Of a stretch of 64,000 bases of DNA, positions 1 through 13,700 are shown one piece after another. The DNA comes from Chrysaora quinquecirrha (taxonomy: Eukaryota; Cnidaria; Scyphozoa; Semaeostomeae; Pelagiidae). A model generated the notes under the pieces. The model was not told the origin of the DNA and made no database searches. It saw only the letters and a program-made list of their open reading frames with translations. Positions within the stretch are counted from its first letter, which is position 1. The number at the start of each line of letters is the position of its first letter. Location of the stretch: the NCBI GenBank assembly GCA_014526335.1, contig JACTAT010000281.1:62001-126000 (forward strand). The letters run 5' to 3'. A program made the translations under genes and the position numbers.

Positions 1-947
1 GCATATTTACGGAATTTCGTTTCCTCCAGGAACATGAATATAAGTAATTCAGGTATATATTGAAACAAAGGGGTCCCAAGACTGATCCCTGAGGTACACC
101 TAAGACGGCTTCTGCCAAACCATCTGCATTCGGTTTAACAATCATTGATGCGTGATTTAGACAGTCGAAGGTTTTAGAAAGGTCTGTCACGATGGTACCT
201 GCAATGCCTTAACTGTCCATGAATTTTTGCAGACTTTCACAAAATTTAGAAATGCATGTTGTGTACTGTAGCCGTCCCTTAATAAACAAAGGAGTTAAGA
301 CAAGCGTTGTGCAAATGGAGGCATCTGATCTTACATCAACCTTTCGTGAATTTTTGATACTAATGACAGAACTGTTATCGGTCGGTTGTTCTATTTTTTC
401 CAGATGCATCCTATTTTTTAGATTTATATCTCCAGCTTTCAGCTCATCAGGAAAAGTACTTTTGGATAAACCAGAGTTGTAAAAATTTTGAATGATTTTA
501 CGAAAGAGTTTTTCCTCCCGGTATGCAGTTGATTTGAGAAGCCATATTCTCAATTCAATTTTCTTATATGGACATCACCATCTATGATAGTGGAAAGCAT
601 ATTGAATCTACTATATGTCATTTGTTGGCAGGTATAATGATTCATTACCTGAGATGCCTAAACTTTCAGTAATTTTTGCGAAAATCATTCTCAGAGCCCT
701 TTCTAATCATTTTCCGTCTTAAATCAAAGTGATAGACTGTCTGTGCAGTCTTCCAACACTTATGATTATCGGTTTGATATCAAGGTAGATATTCTTATAG
801 TAGTCAAATTTGACCTTACGTAGCAATTTCACGCTTTTGTTTCTTTCCTTTTCAGATTTCATGTCTTTCTCACTTGTCTTTATTGTACTTATTTCGTAGT
901 TTCGTAGTTTTCAGTCACGAAAGGACCATCGTTTGCACGGACCTATA
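1..947 (-). mobile_element. Degraded non-LTR retrotransposon (LINE), copy 1
   Basis: Read on the minus strand this is a decayed copy of the LINE at 33300-35330. At 61-105 the reverse complement encodes the RT motif GVPQGSVLGPL. 209-553 encodes a stretch beginning near FRKIIQNFYNSGLSKSTF, which matches 33880-33960 of the other copy. 550-947 matches its upstream part, ending at the shared segment GTCCGTGCAAACGATGGTCC. The copy is cut by the window edge inside the RT domain. The frame is interrupted by stops and shifts, so it is a dead element. The RT motifs resemble the CR1/L2/jockey group; the clade is not resolved here. Confidence 0.75.
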
Positions 948-1085
948 TTTATGAGCGGCAGGGTCTACATACTGAAGTACCCCCGGGGATAGGAATCAGG
1001 AATGTTGTAACAAAAGATAGGAATTTCTATTCTCTCTTCGAACAATCTAAAGAGACAGATCATCAAATCTGGCAGTAGACAGGCA
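948..1085 (-). repeat. Dispersed repeat R1, fragment containing an uninterrupted target site
   Basis: This is the reverse complement of sequence also found at 32324-32650 and 63838-64000, with the shared stretch TTGTAACAAAAGATAGGAAT. 1064-1075 reads CAAATCTGGCAG. That is the reverse complement of the 12-bp duplication flanking the large element at 21736-32323, here with no insertion. It therefore serves as a paralogous empty site. Confidence 0.7.
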
Positions 1086-1097
1086 AAATCCTAAATG

Positions 1098-1977
1098 TCA
1101 TTTATAACTCTGGGTACCGGGGCGGGTTAGAATTGGTGGGGGTATGAAAACTAGTCAAAGGAAATAGGGGGGTATGAAAAATCTTTGGCAAGTTTTGAGA
1201 GGGTATGAAGTTTTTCAAATTTATTGTCTGGAGAAAATCAACTCAATGAGATGCAAATGTCTATTGATCATTAAAATTTTTTGAGATGTCATGTCTTTGA
1301 TACTTGTGACCATTATATGTAATTTAAATTAACAAAATTCAGAGATTTTTCTTTGCTTTGAGTTTTCCAAAGTTCTTTTCTTCTTTGCTGCATCCTTTTT
1401 AGCATTAGTAGCAGATGTTTTGCAAGAATAGTTTCAAGTTTTTTAGCAACATCCGAGGCCTTCCTGAGGCTTCCATCATGATCTGCAAATAAACCTTTTT
1501 CAAGGAGAAAATTAATCCCTCGAAGATGGAACTTTGGTAGCAGTTTGTCAAAATTCTCTGGACTCAGCATATCTATTTCAAGGACAAACTGGCTTTCTCC
1601 ACTTCTGATGCGATTTGCATATGATGCACCATCTTTGCAAAAATGTGAAGAACATCACATGCACTTTTAAGAAGCCTCTGTTTCTTTTCTTCTCCGACTT
1701 AGTGGCATTTGCTTTTTTTCTCTTTAAGGTACTTTTTTTTAAACAAGGAAAAGAAGTATTTTGCAGCATCAAGGTTAATCTCACCTGCAAGACTTGCAAG
1801 TTTATTAATGACAGGAATCTTCTATGATGTGGGCATAAATGATGGCTACTGGGGCATGAAATTTTTGACCAGTTTTTCAGTGGGGTATGATATTTTTAGA
1901 GAAAATTGAAAGGGGTGTGAAAACTATTGACCGCTTTAGGAAGTCTAACCCGCCCCGGTACCCAGAGTTATAAATGA
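1098..1977. mobile_element. 880-bp TIR element with near-perfect 37-bp inverted ends
   Basis: The two ends are inverted copies: TCATTTATAACTCTGGGTAC onward at 1098-1134, and its reverse complement at 1941-1977, with about one mismatch. Just inside both ends are short repeats of the form GGGGTATGAAA. Minus-strand reading frames at 1313-1570 and 1578-1799 encode lysine-rich peptides with no recognisable transposase motif. It is probably a non-autonomous DNA transposon. No clear target duplication is visible, so the superfamily is unassigned. Confidence 0.7.
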
Positions 1978-2330
1978 CTGACCCCTAACTTGGAATCGGA
2001 GAGAACAAATGCGAACGAAGTGAGGATCGGTGGGAATAAGCGGAAATCGGAGGTGACAAGGGGAAAAATAGAGAACCACTGGAAAAGATAAAAGAGCAGC
2101 TGAGGACAAGGGAAAGTACCGCAAACAAATGCGGGGGGAAAGCAGGAACAACACCTGAAAGAGCTATCATCATATGAAACAAGAGGGAACAAAAAAGTGG
2201 AGATTCTTCTACTCTAATTGTTGCAAGCAGCAAGCTAATAGACTGATCTCAGGGTGATTTGGGCTGATCCCATTCTTCAAACATGGCTAATGGGTACTTT
2301 TAATCATGGTCAATAGAAGTGAATCCTCAC
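1978..2330 (-). repeat. Dispersed repeat R3 (GGAATCGGAGAGAACAAATG family)
   Basis: The purine-rich segment containing GGAATCGGAGAGAACAAATG recurs inverted at 21540-21600 and in diverged form at 56400-56650. The end, with ATGGCTAATGGGTAC, recurs at 57310-57330 and near 49930. It is non-coding; reading frames on the opposite strand are by-products of composition. Confidence 0.6.
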
Positions 2331-2640
2331 TTCTATTGACTATGCTTAATTTTGCTGAGTACTCCAAAGTTTTAGCCGCCAAGGGCGCGCAAGAAGGACC
2401 ACTGCGAAGGCGGGGGACGAATCTTCAAACACAAGTCCACCATTATTGATTGCAAGGAAGATTCGTCGTCAGTCGTCGATGGGTTAGGCCTATCTTGTTT
2501 TGTTTGAGAACCAAAAAACACTTTGATTTACATTCATTGGAGAGTTGGAGCAGTTAAGAGTATATATAAAAATACACTTATGTTACGTATACGTTATGAA
2601 TCCTTCGCAGTTTTGAAATAATTCACAGCGGGACATGTAC
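2331..2640. other. Intergenic or intronic stretch without recognised features
   Basis: No reading frame, repeat partner or RNA gene was recognised. A TATATATAAA run occurs near 2562, but nothing else supports a promoter. Confidence 0.4.
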
Positions 2641-4700
2641 AGTTAAACTTTGAAACCGCCCAAGTCAACTTTTCTCAGTATATGATATTACTGGGTGCAC
2701 GGACTGGAATGTGCAGCGTACAGAAATTTGCTCAAAACATTGAAGCAGTAACACCTAATTATCTTAATGCCTGATGACATTGTTTTATCAGCACCAGCGT
2801 TGTATTTTCTCCCTGTATCAAAAAATAAACCTCTATGGTACAGGATTATTTGTTGAAAAAGTCTTTTTAACCGAAAAACTACGTGACTATTTTGTGAACC
2901 CCTAATAAATACTACCAACCGTTAAACATCGACCAGTAACAATTGCTTTGTCATTTTAAACCCCGAACGCATATTGCTTGGTATTCCTCGCGAATTTCAA
3001 AGGTAACTTTAGTCTGATCAAGTCCCATCCTCCCCCACAAAATTCTGCTGCATTCAGAAAATAAACAGATAAAGACAAACGGATGATTTGTCTTCCTTTA
3101 GCATTTGGTGCGCGAATAAACATATTTAAAGTTGCGTAAGCCAACAATCAAATGGCATGTTGTCTGTGTAACATCGAACATTTTAATCTCTGATGACAGA
3201 AACGGAATAAAATGAGCAAGTTGAGCACCTGAGGTGCAACCAAACCTGAGGTGCTCAACTTAGCGGGAGTTTGCCCTTGACGAAAACGTACCATGTACAG
3301 TTATAAGCAAGCGAATCCTGTTGCGATAATTGGCCTAATCCTCTAAAATATGCAGTTTTTCCTGACTTGAGCATGACTGTACATGTCCTCGGATAAGGAA
3401 ACATCTTACTTCGATTCAAAAGTCAAATTAAAAAGGCCTATTATTACTAAGTGCTTTGCTGCTACCAACCCTTGGTTAGTTTTTAGCGCTTGGAAAGTTC
3501 TACCATCCATTCAAAAGGATTGCGTTGGCAAAGCAAGATCTTTGTCTCACTTAGGAGTTGGAATCTGTCTACATCAAAACCAAAAGACCGGTTCTGTGTA
3601 GACAAAAAGAGTTCGTTTTCTCACTTGGACTCTTCAAATAATTCATTGGTCTTCCCGTTGTATCCGACCAGCTGATTGGTGTTTAAAACACAATGCCAAT
3701 TCAGCTTCTCCTTCCCATTGGTGCATTTTGAGCCAATTCTGGGTGTAAATTCCACCTTAGTTCATTGTTTCAGTCTGTTTCTGATGTTCATACTCCGAGG
3801 AGTGTCAGACGAAAAAGCCTTTAAGTATGCCTGAAAATGATTCCACTGTTTATCACAATTTATTACCCAATCCTAAAATTAAAACCTTGTCGAAATCCCC
3901 AGTTCTAGAATTCTTCAGTCCATAAACCGCATCCTGCAAGTGTATTCTGTTGCTTCTGTTCCAACTTAATTTGCTCGTGCGAATGATCACAGGCTTGTAT
4001 TTTTGAATGGCAAAGGCCTGTGAACCACCTCAACCCAGCATTAATGTACCTGAATCCAGAAGTCAAACTGCTGAACCCTCTGCTCTCACCTTAGAACAAT
4101 GAAACTTGTAGTGAGCATTAAAACACTTTTGGGAATACACGCTTAGTGCTTGTTAACAAATCAGGTTTCTCTCAACTTCAAATAATTTCTATTTTTTGTA
4201 ATTATTGAATTAGTTTATGAAGTCTGTAAGGTTGCAGATTGGACCTGGGGCTGGAATTTTTTTTTGAATTTTGTCCAGAGAGAAGTTGTCTGTCCAGATC
4301 TTCCTGTGTTTAATCTTTTAAACTTTGGATGTTATTTTCATTTAGCATAACCTTTTAAGTTGACAGTGGTCTTTCTTGTCTTTCAAAAATTTAGACATGA
4401 TCTAAAATATGTAAAAATTTTTAGTTCATCATTAGAATGATTAATTATTATGATAATAATAATCAATTCTTTCTTTTTTAGGAAGCCACAAAGGGTAAGC
4501 CTTCAAATGTTTTCTCATAAATCAATATGGACATCCTATTGGCAGTCTTTTTAAATGAAGTTAAACTAGGGCACCATTGTTCTTAAGTTTAGTGGAAATA
4601 TGATGTTGAAGTTAAGATATTTTCCAGAATACACCCTTACTTTTGTGGTCCGTTCTATTCAGGGACCAAGTCCTAGAATTAACAGAACTACATTTGGTCT
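2640..4700 (+). repeat. Left arm of a large inverted duplication
   Basis: Most of this segment reappears, reverse-complemented and nearly identical, at 19746-20970 just beyond the assembly gap. Matching blocks include 4240-4700 with 19746-20200, 3690-3845 with 20210-20350, and 2640-3340 with 20360-20970. Blocks present here but absent there lie at about 3340-3690 and 3845-4240. The arm contains the 13-nt kinesin exon at 4482-4494. A hairpin with AAGTTGAGCACCT arms sits at 3218-3261. Confidence 0.85.
3680..3870 (+). repeat. Dispersed repeat R2 (GAGGAGTGTCAGACGA family), copy 1
   Basis: It has a conserved order of blocks: GTGTTTAAAACACAA, ATTGGTGCATTTTGAGCC, then GAGGAGTGTCAGACGA and TTTAAGTATG. 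Related copies are at 5560-5770 and, partially, 9130-9225; the inverted duplicate is at 20210-20350. The short size and absence of coding suggest a MITE or SINE. Confidence 0.6.
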
Positions 4701-7700
4701 TACCTCATTGTGTGAGAAATTTAATATTGCAATAATAAGCATCAATTTCAGGTTATTGAAATTGACCAGGGAAATGTTTCTTTTTTGAAAGAATAATGAA
4801 TAATTTCCAAAAGACAAAATTAGCCCACTTTTCCTGAATTCAGTCCTAGAGTTTTAAGGCAAACTATCACTTCTTTGGTTGGTTATCTGACAAAGAAAAA
4901 TTGCTCCCTACAAATGGTGATAATTTGCAATCATGACTACTAAAGAGAACAGCATTACCAAAAGAGATCAAATCGACAAGTTTTTGTTGGTTTCCCTTTG
5001 TTCTCTTACATATGTTTTGTACAGAGTCCTTGCCTGATTTGAATTTTTATTTAAAGTTGTTGACATTTTTTGCTGTAAAATAATTTTTGAATCTTTTTGT
5101 ACTGTGTTTTGGTTCTATCTCTAAGTGTCTCTTAGGTTACAGTTTAAGGCCAATTCATTGTGTGTAATTTTTAATTCTGTAAGTAATTTTCTAGACATTT
5201 GCATTTGATAATTGCTTCTGGTCAATGGATGAAACCTCACAAAAGTTTGCAGGTATGAATATTGCTCATTTTGAAGGTAATGTGTCCTTAACGAAGATAA
5301 ACATTTTTTGAGGCAACGATTACCACCCACCTACTAAAATCTTCCTGGCAAAGCCTGTGATTAACAGCTGATACAATTTTTGGTATACTAGAAAACTTTT
5401 TTTGTCTGACACATTATGAACGTCAAAAACTGACATAAACAATAAACTAAGGCAGAATTAATACCATGATGCGGCTCAAAACAATCTGCAACTTTCTTTG
5501 ATCTCAATTTGGCTGTTTCATGAATTTCTGTCGGTTATCTCGCGGAATCCCCCAAGCTTATTAGTGTTTAAAACACAACACAGATTTCGGCTTCTCTGTC
5601 TGATTGGTGCATTTTGAGCCGCATTTGGGTATAGATCCCACCTTAGTTTGTTTATGTTTTTATTTGATGTTCATACTCAGAGGAATACACCGAGGAGTGT
5701 CAGACAAGATGAATTAAGCTTTTAAGTATATGTAACTGAAAATGTTCCACTGTTTATCATAATTAACATAATTGTTTTACTTGTTATAATCTACATAGAT
5801 GATTTCTTAGTTAAATGATTTGCAGGAACAATTTTCAACTCCTATTTACTGACCAAAATATAATTATTTCTTTCAGCCCAAGATTTTGTGTTTAATTGTC
5901 TTGGTAAAGATGTAGTGGACAATGCATTTGATGGATATAATGCATGTATATTTGCATATGGACAGACTGGTAAACTGATAAACTATTTCTTAAATCTTTT
6001 CCATTGGCAAAAAACATTTACAAAGTACTTGTGTCTCTGTAGTTTTTATATTCCCATAGTGGTGATTATGTCTTATTTTGCCATTATTTTATTTAGGCTC
6101 TGGAAAAAGCTACACCATGATGGGTGTCTCTGGGTCCAAGGGACTTATTCCACGCATCTGTGATTCACTTTTTGATCAAATTGCTGCAAAACATGTGGGT
6201 CTTTCAACAATTTACCTGCCTATTTAACATAAAGCTTTATTCAAGTAATTTACCAATCATAATCTGGTCACGATGTGACTTTTAGTTTTATTCTCTTCAC
6301 TATTTGCAATAACAATTTGAGAATTTATATGGGACCTAATTAAGAAAATCATGTAGGCTGAATATTGCACACTTGGCTGCCTTTTTCATTCTATGTGAGG
6401 TAAGGTATTGTACTTATTTTCATAATTGAACAATTTTTATCCAATATAGATGAGCAAGATAACTTTCATTCACCTAATGAAAGTATGCTCAGGAAATCTA
6501 TGAGTTTTGTCATCCCCCCTGTCTATTGCACCAGAATTTTTTAGTTTTTGTCAGACAGGTATTTAATATTTCAACGATATAAAGAATATCCAGTGCGTCT
6601 TATTTCAGAAGGACAGAATCATTCAGGGTCAGCCTTCGTTCTGTATTCACTCTCGCTAAAAACCCATAATGGTGAGTGATTGAAGCAGGGTTGAAAAGTG
6701 CAATAAAATTTATTGCATCTTACTTTACTGCACATCAAGCAGATTTGAATCCCGTGGTGCTTTGCACCGTTGCTTAGCACCTATACACTTCCTACAAACC
6801 TAATTTGGCTTACCCATTGTTGTAATATTTTACTAGTGAATTAACTCGTGTAATACTGTCTTTCACAACACGGCGAAAGTTTCTTCAGGTAATTGAAGAG
6901 TCCAAAGTTAGAAATCGAACTCTTGCTGTTTTGACGAAGACAGATTAAAAATGCCTAGATGAAAACAAGGATCATAATTCTACCAATTTTTCGAAAACAA
7001 TCCTCCCTGTAATTTCCTACGTACACTTGTTGGTCCAGTAAATGTTGTCCTATGGCAGAATTATGCTTAAGAGTGGCTTTGTTGCTTAGAGATGTGGGGC
7101 TGTTGCTCCCTTTGCCGAAAGTTTTGTTAACTGCTGCTGGATATCTTACTAGTATATACAGGGAACCATCTTTTAGCGGCCTCTACTTACGTTGGGATTC
7201 CTTAAGCCCAAAACAAAGAACATTAATCTTGTTAACAACCTTGCTCTCGGGACACTAATAATTTGCTCTAAAACTAGGCTTGATTCGTTTCCTTGTGATT
7301 CAATATGAAATAAATGGCGCTATTACTAAATGCTGCTGCCAACCCTTGCTCGCGTGCCTACCATCAGACATGAAAGATTCTTTGTGAAAGTTATTGGAAG
7401 ATTCAAATTGTCCTTATGAGAAGTTTTAAATTTACCTCTTAAGCATGTACAGTCAGTCATTTCGCACCACCACATTCTTGCTGTTTTGACTTCATTATGT
7501 CGGTGATTTCCTTTTTTCACCTTGTTCAAACACATTGTGATTTTTGTAATATTCTGTTAGCAAAATTTATGTCATTGCTGACAGTTCTAAGGCAACTTGA
7601 CTGCACTCCAGACAACCTGCATGAACGGATTTTTTTTTTCTTCTGAGCTGTCAATCAGCTAGGACTACCTATCGAAGCGATGTGCTTTTAGATTCATATT

Positions 7701-10700
7701 CAAGTAACTTACAAAAGAAGTAATCCGCCTTGTATCTTTTAACACTGAAGTAATTAAACTCTTGCTCTATAAGCTCTTTTCTTTATATCATATCAGACGG
7801 AGGACCAAAATATGACACATAAAGTCGAAGTTTCATACATGGAGATATATAATGAAAAGGTCAGAGATCTCTTATGTCCCAAAAGGTAATGCTTTGTTTT
7901 TATTTAATTTTTGTAATTATGTTTTGCTTGCAAGAACACTCTGCACAGTTGATCTCCTTTTGCCTTTTGTCACTTCACAAACTGCTTTATTGCATAACTG
8001 ACGTAGAAGTCTAGCGACCCTTGGCTTGGCGGTACCCCCAAAAGGTTATGAGGTTATATGGAGGATGAATTAGCTTCGCCAACCAAAAATTGGGGCTCAA
8101 TTTTAGAAGCTCGTTTTAAAATGGGGGTTCGTTTCTACTTAAAAAAGAAGACCGAAAACTTGGCATTTTAAAAACTATATATTTCACAGCTTAATAGAGT
8201 TGGCACAAATCTGCTTGAGACAGTCCATGACCTCAAAATACGAATTCAGCACTGATATCCAAATGATTTCGTACAAAAAAGTAGGAATCATAATATAAAT
8301 ACCAAAAAGAGCTTATATATCGACTATTATATACTTGTAGCTGTAATTGGAGGAATTTTTTTTACAATCATACCTTGGATGTGCTAACCTAGAACAATGG
8401 CACAGCCTAGAAGCTTGTGACGATATCAGCCTTTCATTACGTTAATGTTATGTTACGCATGCGCAGTTGAATTGATTATTGAAAAATATGAGATTGAGAT
8501 GCAGAGATGTATCCAGCTCAAGTAAATAGATGAAGTCTACCTTTAACTGTCTCTTGAAAGCTTTTAATAAAGCTAATCAACTATTGACTATTCAACTACA
8601 GCTGAAGGTGTATTTCATTGTTTCATATGGTTTGTGTGCGATATGCGTTCATTAGTTAAGGTCAATCAACCTAACTTTGAATTGTACCTGAATAAAATGT
8701 CTTTCATGGGCTAAGAGCTCAAAGATCTTTAGTAGATGATAGTACGGGGTAGACCTGTTATATACATATGTTTATGTACTCTCCTGTCTCTAAGATAACC
8801 AGCTTTTGAGAGTGCTTCTGCAAACAATTTAGCACGAACCATTTCTACTAGTGTCCTGTTTAATCCCTCAGCAACACCATTGTGTTTTCGGCATAGTTTA
8901 TTGGTGACTTATTCAATTGACATTCAAGTAGCTTTGGAACTCTTGAAGGCCGATTGTTTTAGCTTTTCTGTTGTATTAAAATTTTTGCTGAAATTTCCAT
9001 TTTTACGAATTTCACGATTGTTAAAGTTTTGGAAGAATTTTTCAGAAGGAATTTCAAAGAATCTTCTGCTTCCCTTTTTCATTTGTACATTTCAATCTGC
9101 ATCTGAGTAAAAATTCCGCCTGATTCGATTGTTCTGGTCTGTTGCTGACGTTCCTACTATGAGAAGTGTCAGACGAAAGACACTTTTTAAGTATGTCCAG
9201 AGAAGTTTCCGCTGTTTATTTCAATTTTTACTTGCAGACCTAAAGCTAATTCCACGAATCATTTTGCTGAAAAATTTTGAAATTTATTTCAGAAAGTAAA
9301 TGTTGCAAAATGTTGCAGCGAGCTTCAAAATCTTAACACAAGTTTAACGCTTTTCATGTCCCTGAAAATTTGCTGCAGGAGATGCTTTTTTATGATGCAG
9401 ATATTTCTTTTACGTTCATGTACCTTTTCTCTTTTGTGAAGTATTATTTTTTCTCCTTCGCATTATTAAGTGATTGTTGTGGCATAAAATATTTACAGAC
9501 AGATGCTATCTATTTTCATTACAGTGATAAGCAAAATCTCAAAGTTAGAGAACATAAAGTGCTTGGCCCATATGTTGATGGATTGTCAAAGCTAGTTGTG
9601 TCTTGTTACCATGTAAGTTTCGAGTGAGGATTTACATTTCAGTTCTCATTCATATTTATATAAATTAAATGATTTCCATATCGAATAGTATGAATTGATA
9701 ATATCTTGTGTGCCTGATGATTAAGAGATCATGAATCTCAGAGTTACATACTAATCGTATTTTTCTTTCTTTAGTTGTACTAATTAGCTCCTATTTTAGT
9801 CGAGCACTGGATACGTCGTTGGCATAGTAAAATAACGTTATGAAATCTGAACTTGTTTCATCCTTTCAGGAAGGAGTCATCAGCCATATATATTTATATT
9901 CCAATATTAATTGAATACTATTCGATTTTTGCTCGCATGGTCTGATTATAAACAAACATCTTTCTGTCAGGATATTGACTCTTTAATGATGGAAGGTAAC
10001 AAATCTCGGACAGTTGCTGCTACAATGATGAATGCAGAAAGTAGTAGATCTCATGCAGTTTTTAATGTAGTGCTTACACAAAGACAGTATGATCCTCAGA
10101 CAGAGGTTTGTATATTCTGCATTTTAAATTTGGAAGCTGTATAGCTAATCCTTCTTGCCAAAAGGCTAGGAAACATTCAATTTAATAGAAATAGTCTCAA
10201 TCCTCCTAATTTTTGTTTTGTTAAAATTCATGTTATGAGAAGATAAAATATAATAATGATCTTATATAAGGAAAATCATCATGTCTGAGGTACATTTCTC
10301 TGATACAGGCATCCATTAAAAATTATGGAAAATTTTTTTGACGGTGAGGTCCAACTTTAGAGGGCGTATGACAGGCAAATGAATAAAAATTTCACTGAAA
10401 AAATTTCCTGAATTCTATTTGCTGTTGTTTTTCTAAATTCTTCATTAGAAGGCCATTATTCATATAGAAATTTTTGGTAGGGTTGTGTCTATTATCTTGT
10501 TTTTGTTCTCTTGTATTCTTTTCAAAATGAGTATACTCAAACTGTAGAGCACTGGAGAAAAAGTAAGCAAATTGAGCTTGGTGGACCTGGCTGGAAGCGA
10601 ACGTGTCTCCAAGACTGGAGCTGCAGGTGATAGACTTAAAGAAGGTGGAAACATTAACAAGTAAGCTTCATTTGCTTTACCATATTCTAATACATTGTGT

Positions 10701-13700
10701 GTGTAATTTGTGTGCAACATTTGACGCATGTATGTACGTATAAATGTGAAATGTTATAATATATTACTATCACGTATACAATATTCAGAAGACAGTAGCT
10801 AGCTCTTAAAGAAAGAAATGTTATTGTTAACAAAGAGAGCTCAATGAGAGTTTCAATCAGGCTTATTTTCGATCAGACAGGATGGCGGGGAGTACCACCT
10901 TGGGGTGGTGAAATTTTAAAACCTTTTTGAGATCTCTGTCGATGTAAAATTCCGTAATAAGATGGTAAACAGCTATAATAATCTTAACTTTGGCAAAGGA
11001 ATTCTTGATCTATTAAAGGTAGCGTTTCATGCTAATTTTTATTTCAATCACGATTATGTGTATTTTTTGTCCGATGTCGGACTGCTTTTTGACCGGCCTA
11101 AATTTGAAATTTGATCATATCAACGAAACACCAAAATACACCTGTCTATAAATGTAATTTTTTCTTGGTTTATGTTTGTTTTTTTGCCCTAAGGGAAAAA
11201 CCAGAAAAATTAATATCAATGCTTTTTAGATATTTCCGGGTAATAAGAGCCATTTTTACGCGGCAAACACGAAAATTTTGACTTCTTGCTTGATTATTGT
11301 CTCTCTTTGCACCCTATAAAAATTACACTAACTTCAAAATCACTTCCCCCCTGCCCTTCGATCGTCTTGAATAAAAGCTATTAAATATTAGAACTTGAAT
11401 GCACTGTAGTGAGAAACCATCTATCACAATAGACAATGTTGTTGTTATTGGTCGCGCGACGCCCAGCTATCTCCTAGTATGGGTGCAGGGGTGGCACGGA
11501 CCTTAAATGAATTACTATCTGCTGCGAGCAAAAACGAGGATTTTTTCAGTCCGGGGGTGGGCAACGCCCTTCAAAAAGCCAATTGTTGTTGAAGCAATTA
11601 TTCCCTTTCTTGTGTAAGTTTTCTAAGCGGCACAGATATCTCCTTGTTTTCGTATAAAATATCCGTGTGACGCCCAAAAGAAATACACCGCTGATTGCAA
11701 AGGGATACAATGTCTGAAACTAACTTGCTTTGATGGAATTCCAGTCACTTGAATTTACCGAGTTTTTCGAACTGTCAAGCAAATTACTTGGAAAATTGTG
11801 TCTGTGACAAAGTCAGTGATATTTTCCAGTCTTCAGGGAAACCATTGCTTGCCGTCGCTGTTCCTTTTCAACGTTCCTTTCCCTTTCGCCGTGTGACTCG
11901 ACCATAATTTCATTTGTTTCACGCAGAGAGGATTCCCTTACTGGAAACCCCTACCATTTTTCAGCAAAATGAGCTGCCCGACCGTGGGCTCTTTGAAAAG
12001 GTCTATTCCAGGCCTTTTAAACTCTTTTAAAAATTTACAAGATGATTTCTTGCTACCGTACGTTCGAATTACAACTATAAGACACTACGGGAAAAGTTCC
12101 ACGAGGGGCGAAATAACCCCACTAACCCAGGGTTACATGAAACGAAACGTGTACAATGGAGGAAACATTACGGAAATGAAATTATGAGGTAGCAAAATCT
12201 TAGACAAACAGCATGCATTTACCAAAGGTAAATTACGAGTTAAGGCAACCAAGCAATTCCAAATTAAATGAGTAGTTTAAACGAAAGATTTGTTTTCAAA
12301 AATTGCTTACTTGGTTGGAAGCTACCCTCATGAATTTGAAAATCATGAATTTGCAAAAAATGACATCTAACACAAGAACTCTTGCTATTTCATCTTAATA
12401 AAAATGATTGTATGATTTTTTCGTACTTTAGATCTCTAAGCACTCTTGGACTTGTCATATCAGCACTTGCTGATCAAGTAAGAAATTTTAATATATAATA
12501 GATCATGATACTTCTAATAGATAGCATGTTTTAGTATATCTTTAAAAAAAAATATCTAAAAGAGCATCAATGACAAATTTGCAGCAAAAATAGAATGGTG
12601 TTAAAAAAGGATCAACATAGCCAAAACCCAAAAAGCCAAAACGGAAGAAATCCTTGGGCTGTAAATAATCCGTTCAATGATGTTAGAAGGAAGACAATTT
12701 TTACGTAAAATAAAATAAAACAATTTCACTTTTTTCACATCAATTCTTATTTCATTACAACTTTCAACCTTTTCTCGCTTCTGGCATATATATATAAACA
12801 TAAAAATTGGTAATAGAACCGGACCTTAGGACCCTATAGGACCCTGGTCCATCCCCTTTTATATTTCATTGTCCTCTCAATACGGAAGCAGTGCAGATAA
12901 CGTATGCAAGGATTGCAACTTCCAGTTGTTCAAAATATAAACGGGGGTCATGCTAAATTGATGTTCGCGTATTTAAAATTGGTTTGTTGACAGGACTATC
13001 AACGTCGTGTGTTCTGTAAAAATTAAAGTAAGATACAGCAGAGGGTTTCCCAAAAATATGGGCTACATTTCTACTTCCGCAGAAAAATGTTAACCAGTTA
13101 ATAGTGACAATTTTGCCACATTTCACCCTTCAAAACTTTGCTTTGTGCTTTTGAATTGCCAAGGTGTCAAGACTAAGTGGTTCAAATATAGTAAAATGGT
13201 TTTGTTTTTATATGTGTTTATATGTGCCATTGCTTCAAACCATTGGTATTCCGCTCTAATTCAGCTGTATTATTATCAAGTGTTATTTTTATCAAATATG
13301 CGCATTACAAATATTTGCTTTTTAGGCCAGTGGAAAACATAGGAAGGGATTTGTACCGTACCGAGATTCTGTCTTAACATGGCTTCTGAAGGTAGGAGAA
13401 ATGATTTTCTTGTTACTTATTAGTTCTTTGCTTTTTTCAGAATATGATGTCATCTAATATAAAGCGTTTCTTATTTGTGTTCATTTTGTGTCTTATAAAA
13501 AAGTGTTCTACACCAGGCTTGATCATTTAATTAAAGATCGGTTTAAGAGTCCTGCAAAATGGCCACGTAAAAAAAATAAAAAAATAACAGCAACTATGGG
13601 ATATTTTAGCTAGTATCTCTCTTTGCTTCTAACTTGATGATGTTTTTCGCTGTTGTTGGAGCTTTTGGTGCATTTGTATGATATCTTTTTTGTGGTATCG

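Noticed and set aside
10870..11000. Possible small structured RNA around GAGTACCACCTTGGGGTGGT in a kinesin intron
   Set aside because: A short hairpin is visible, but no known snRNA or snoRNA boxes accompany it.
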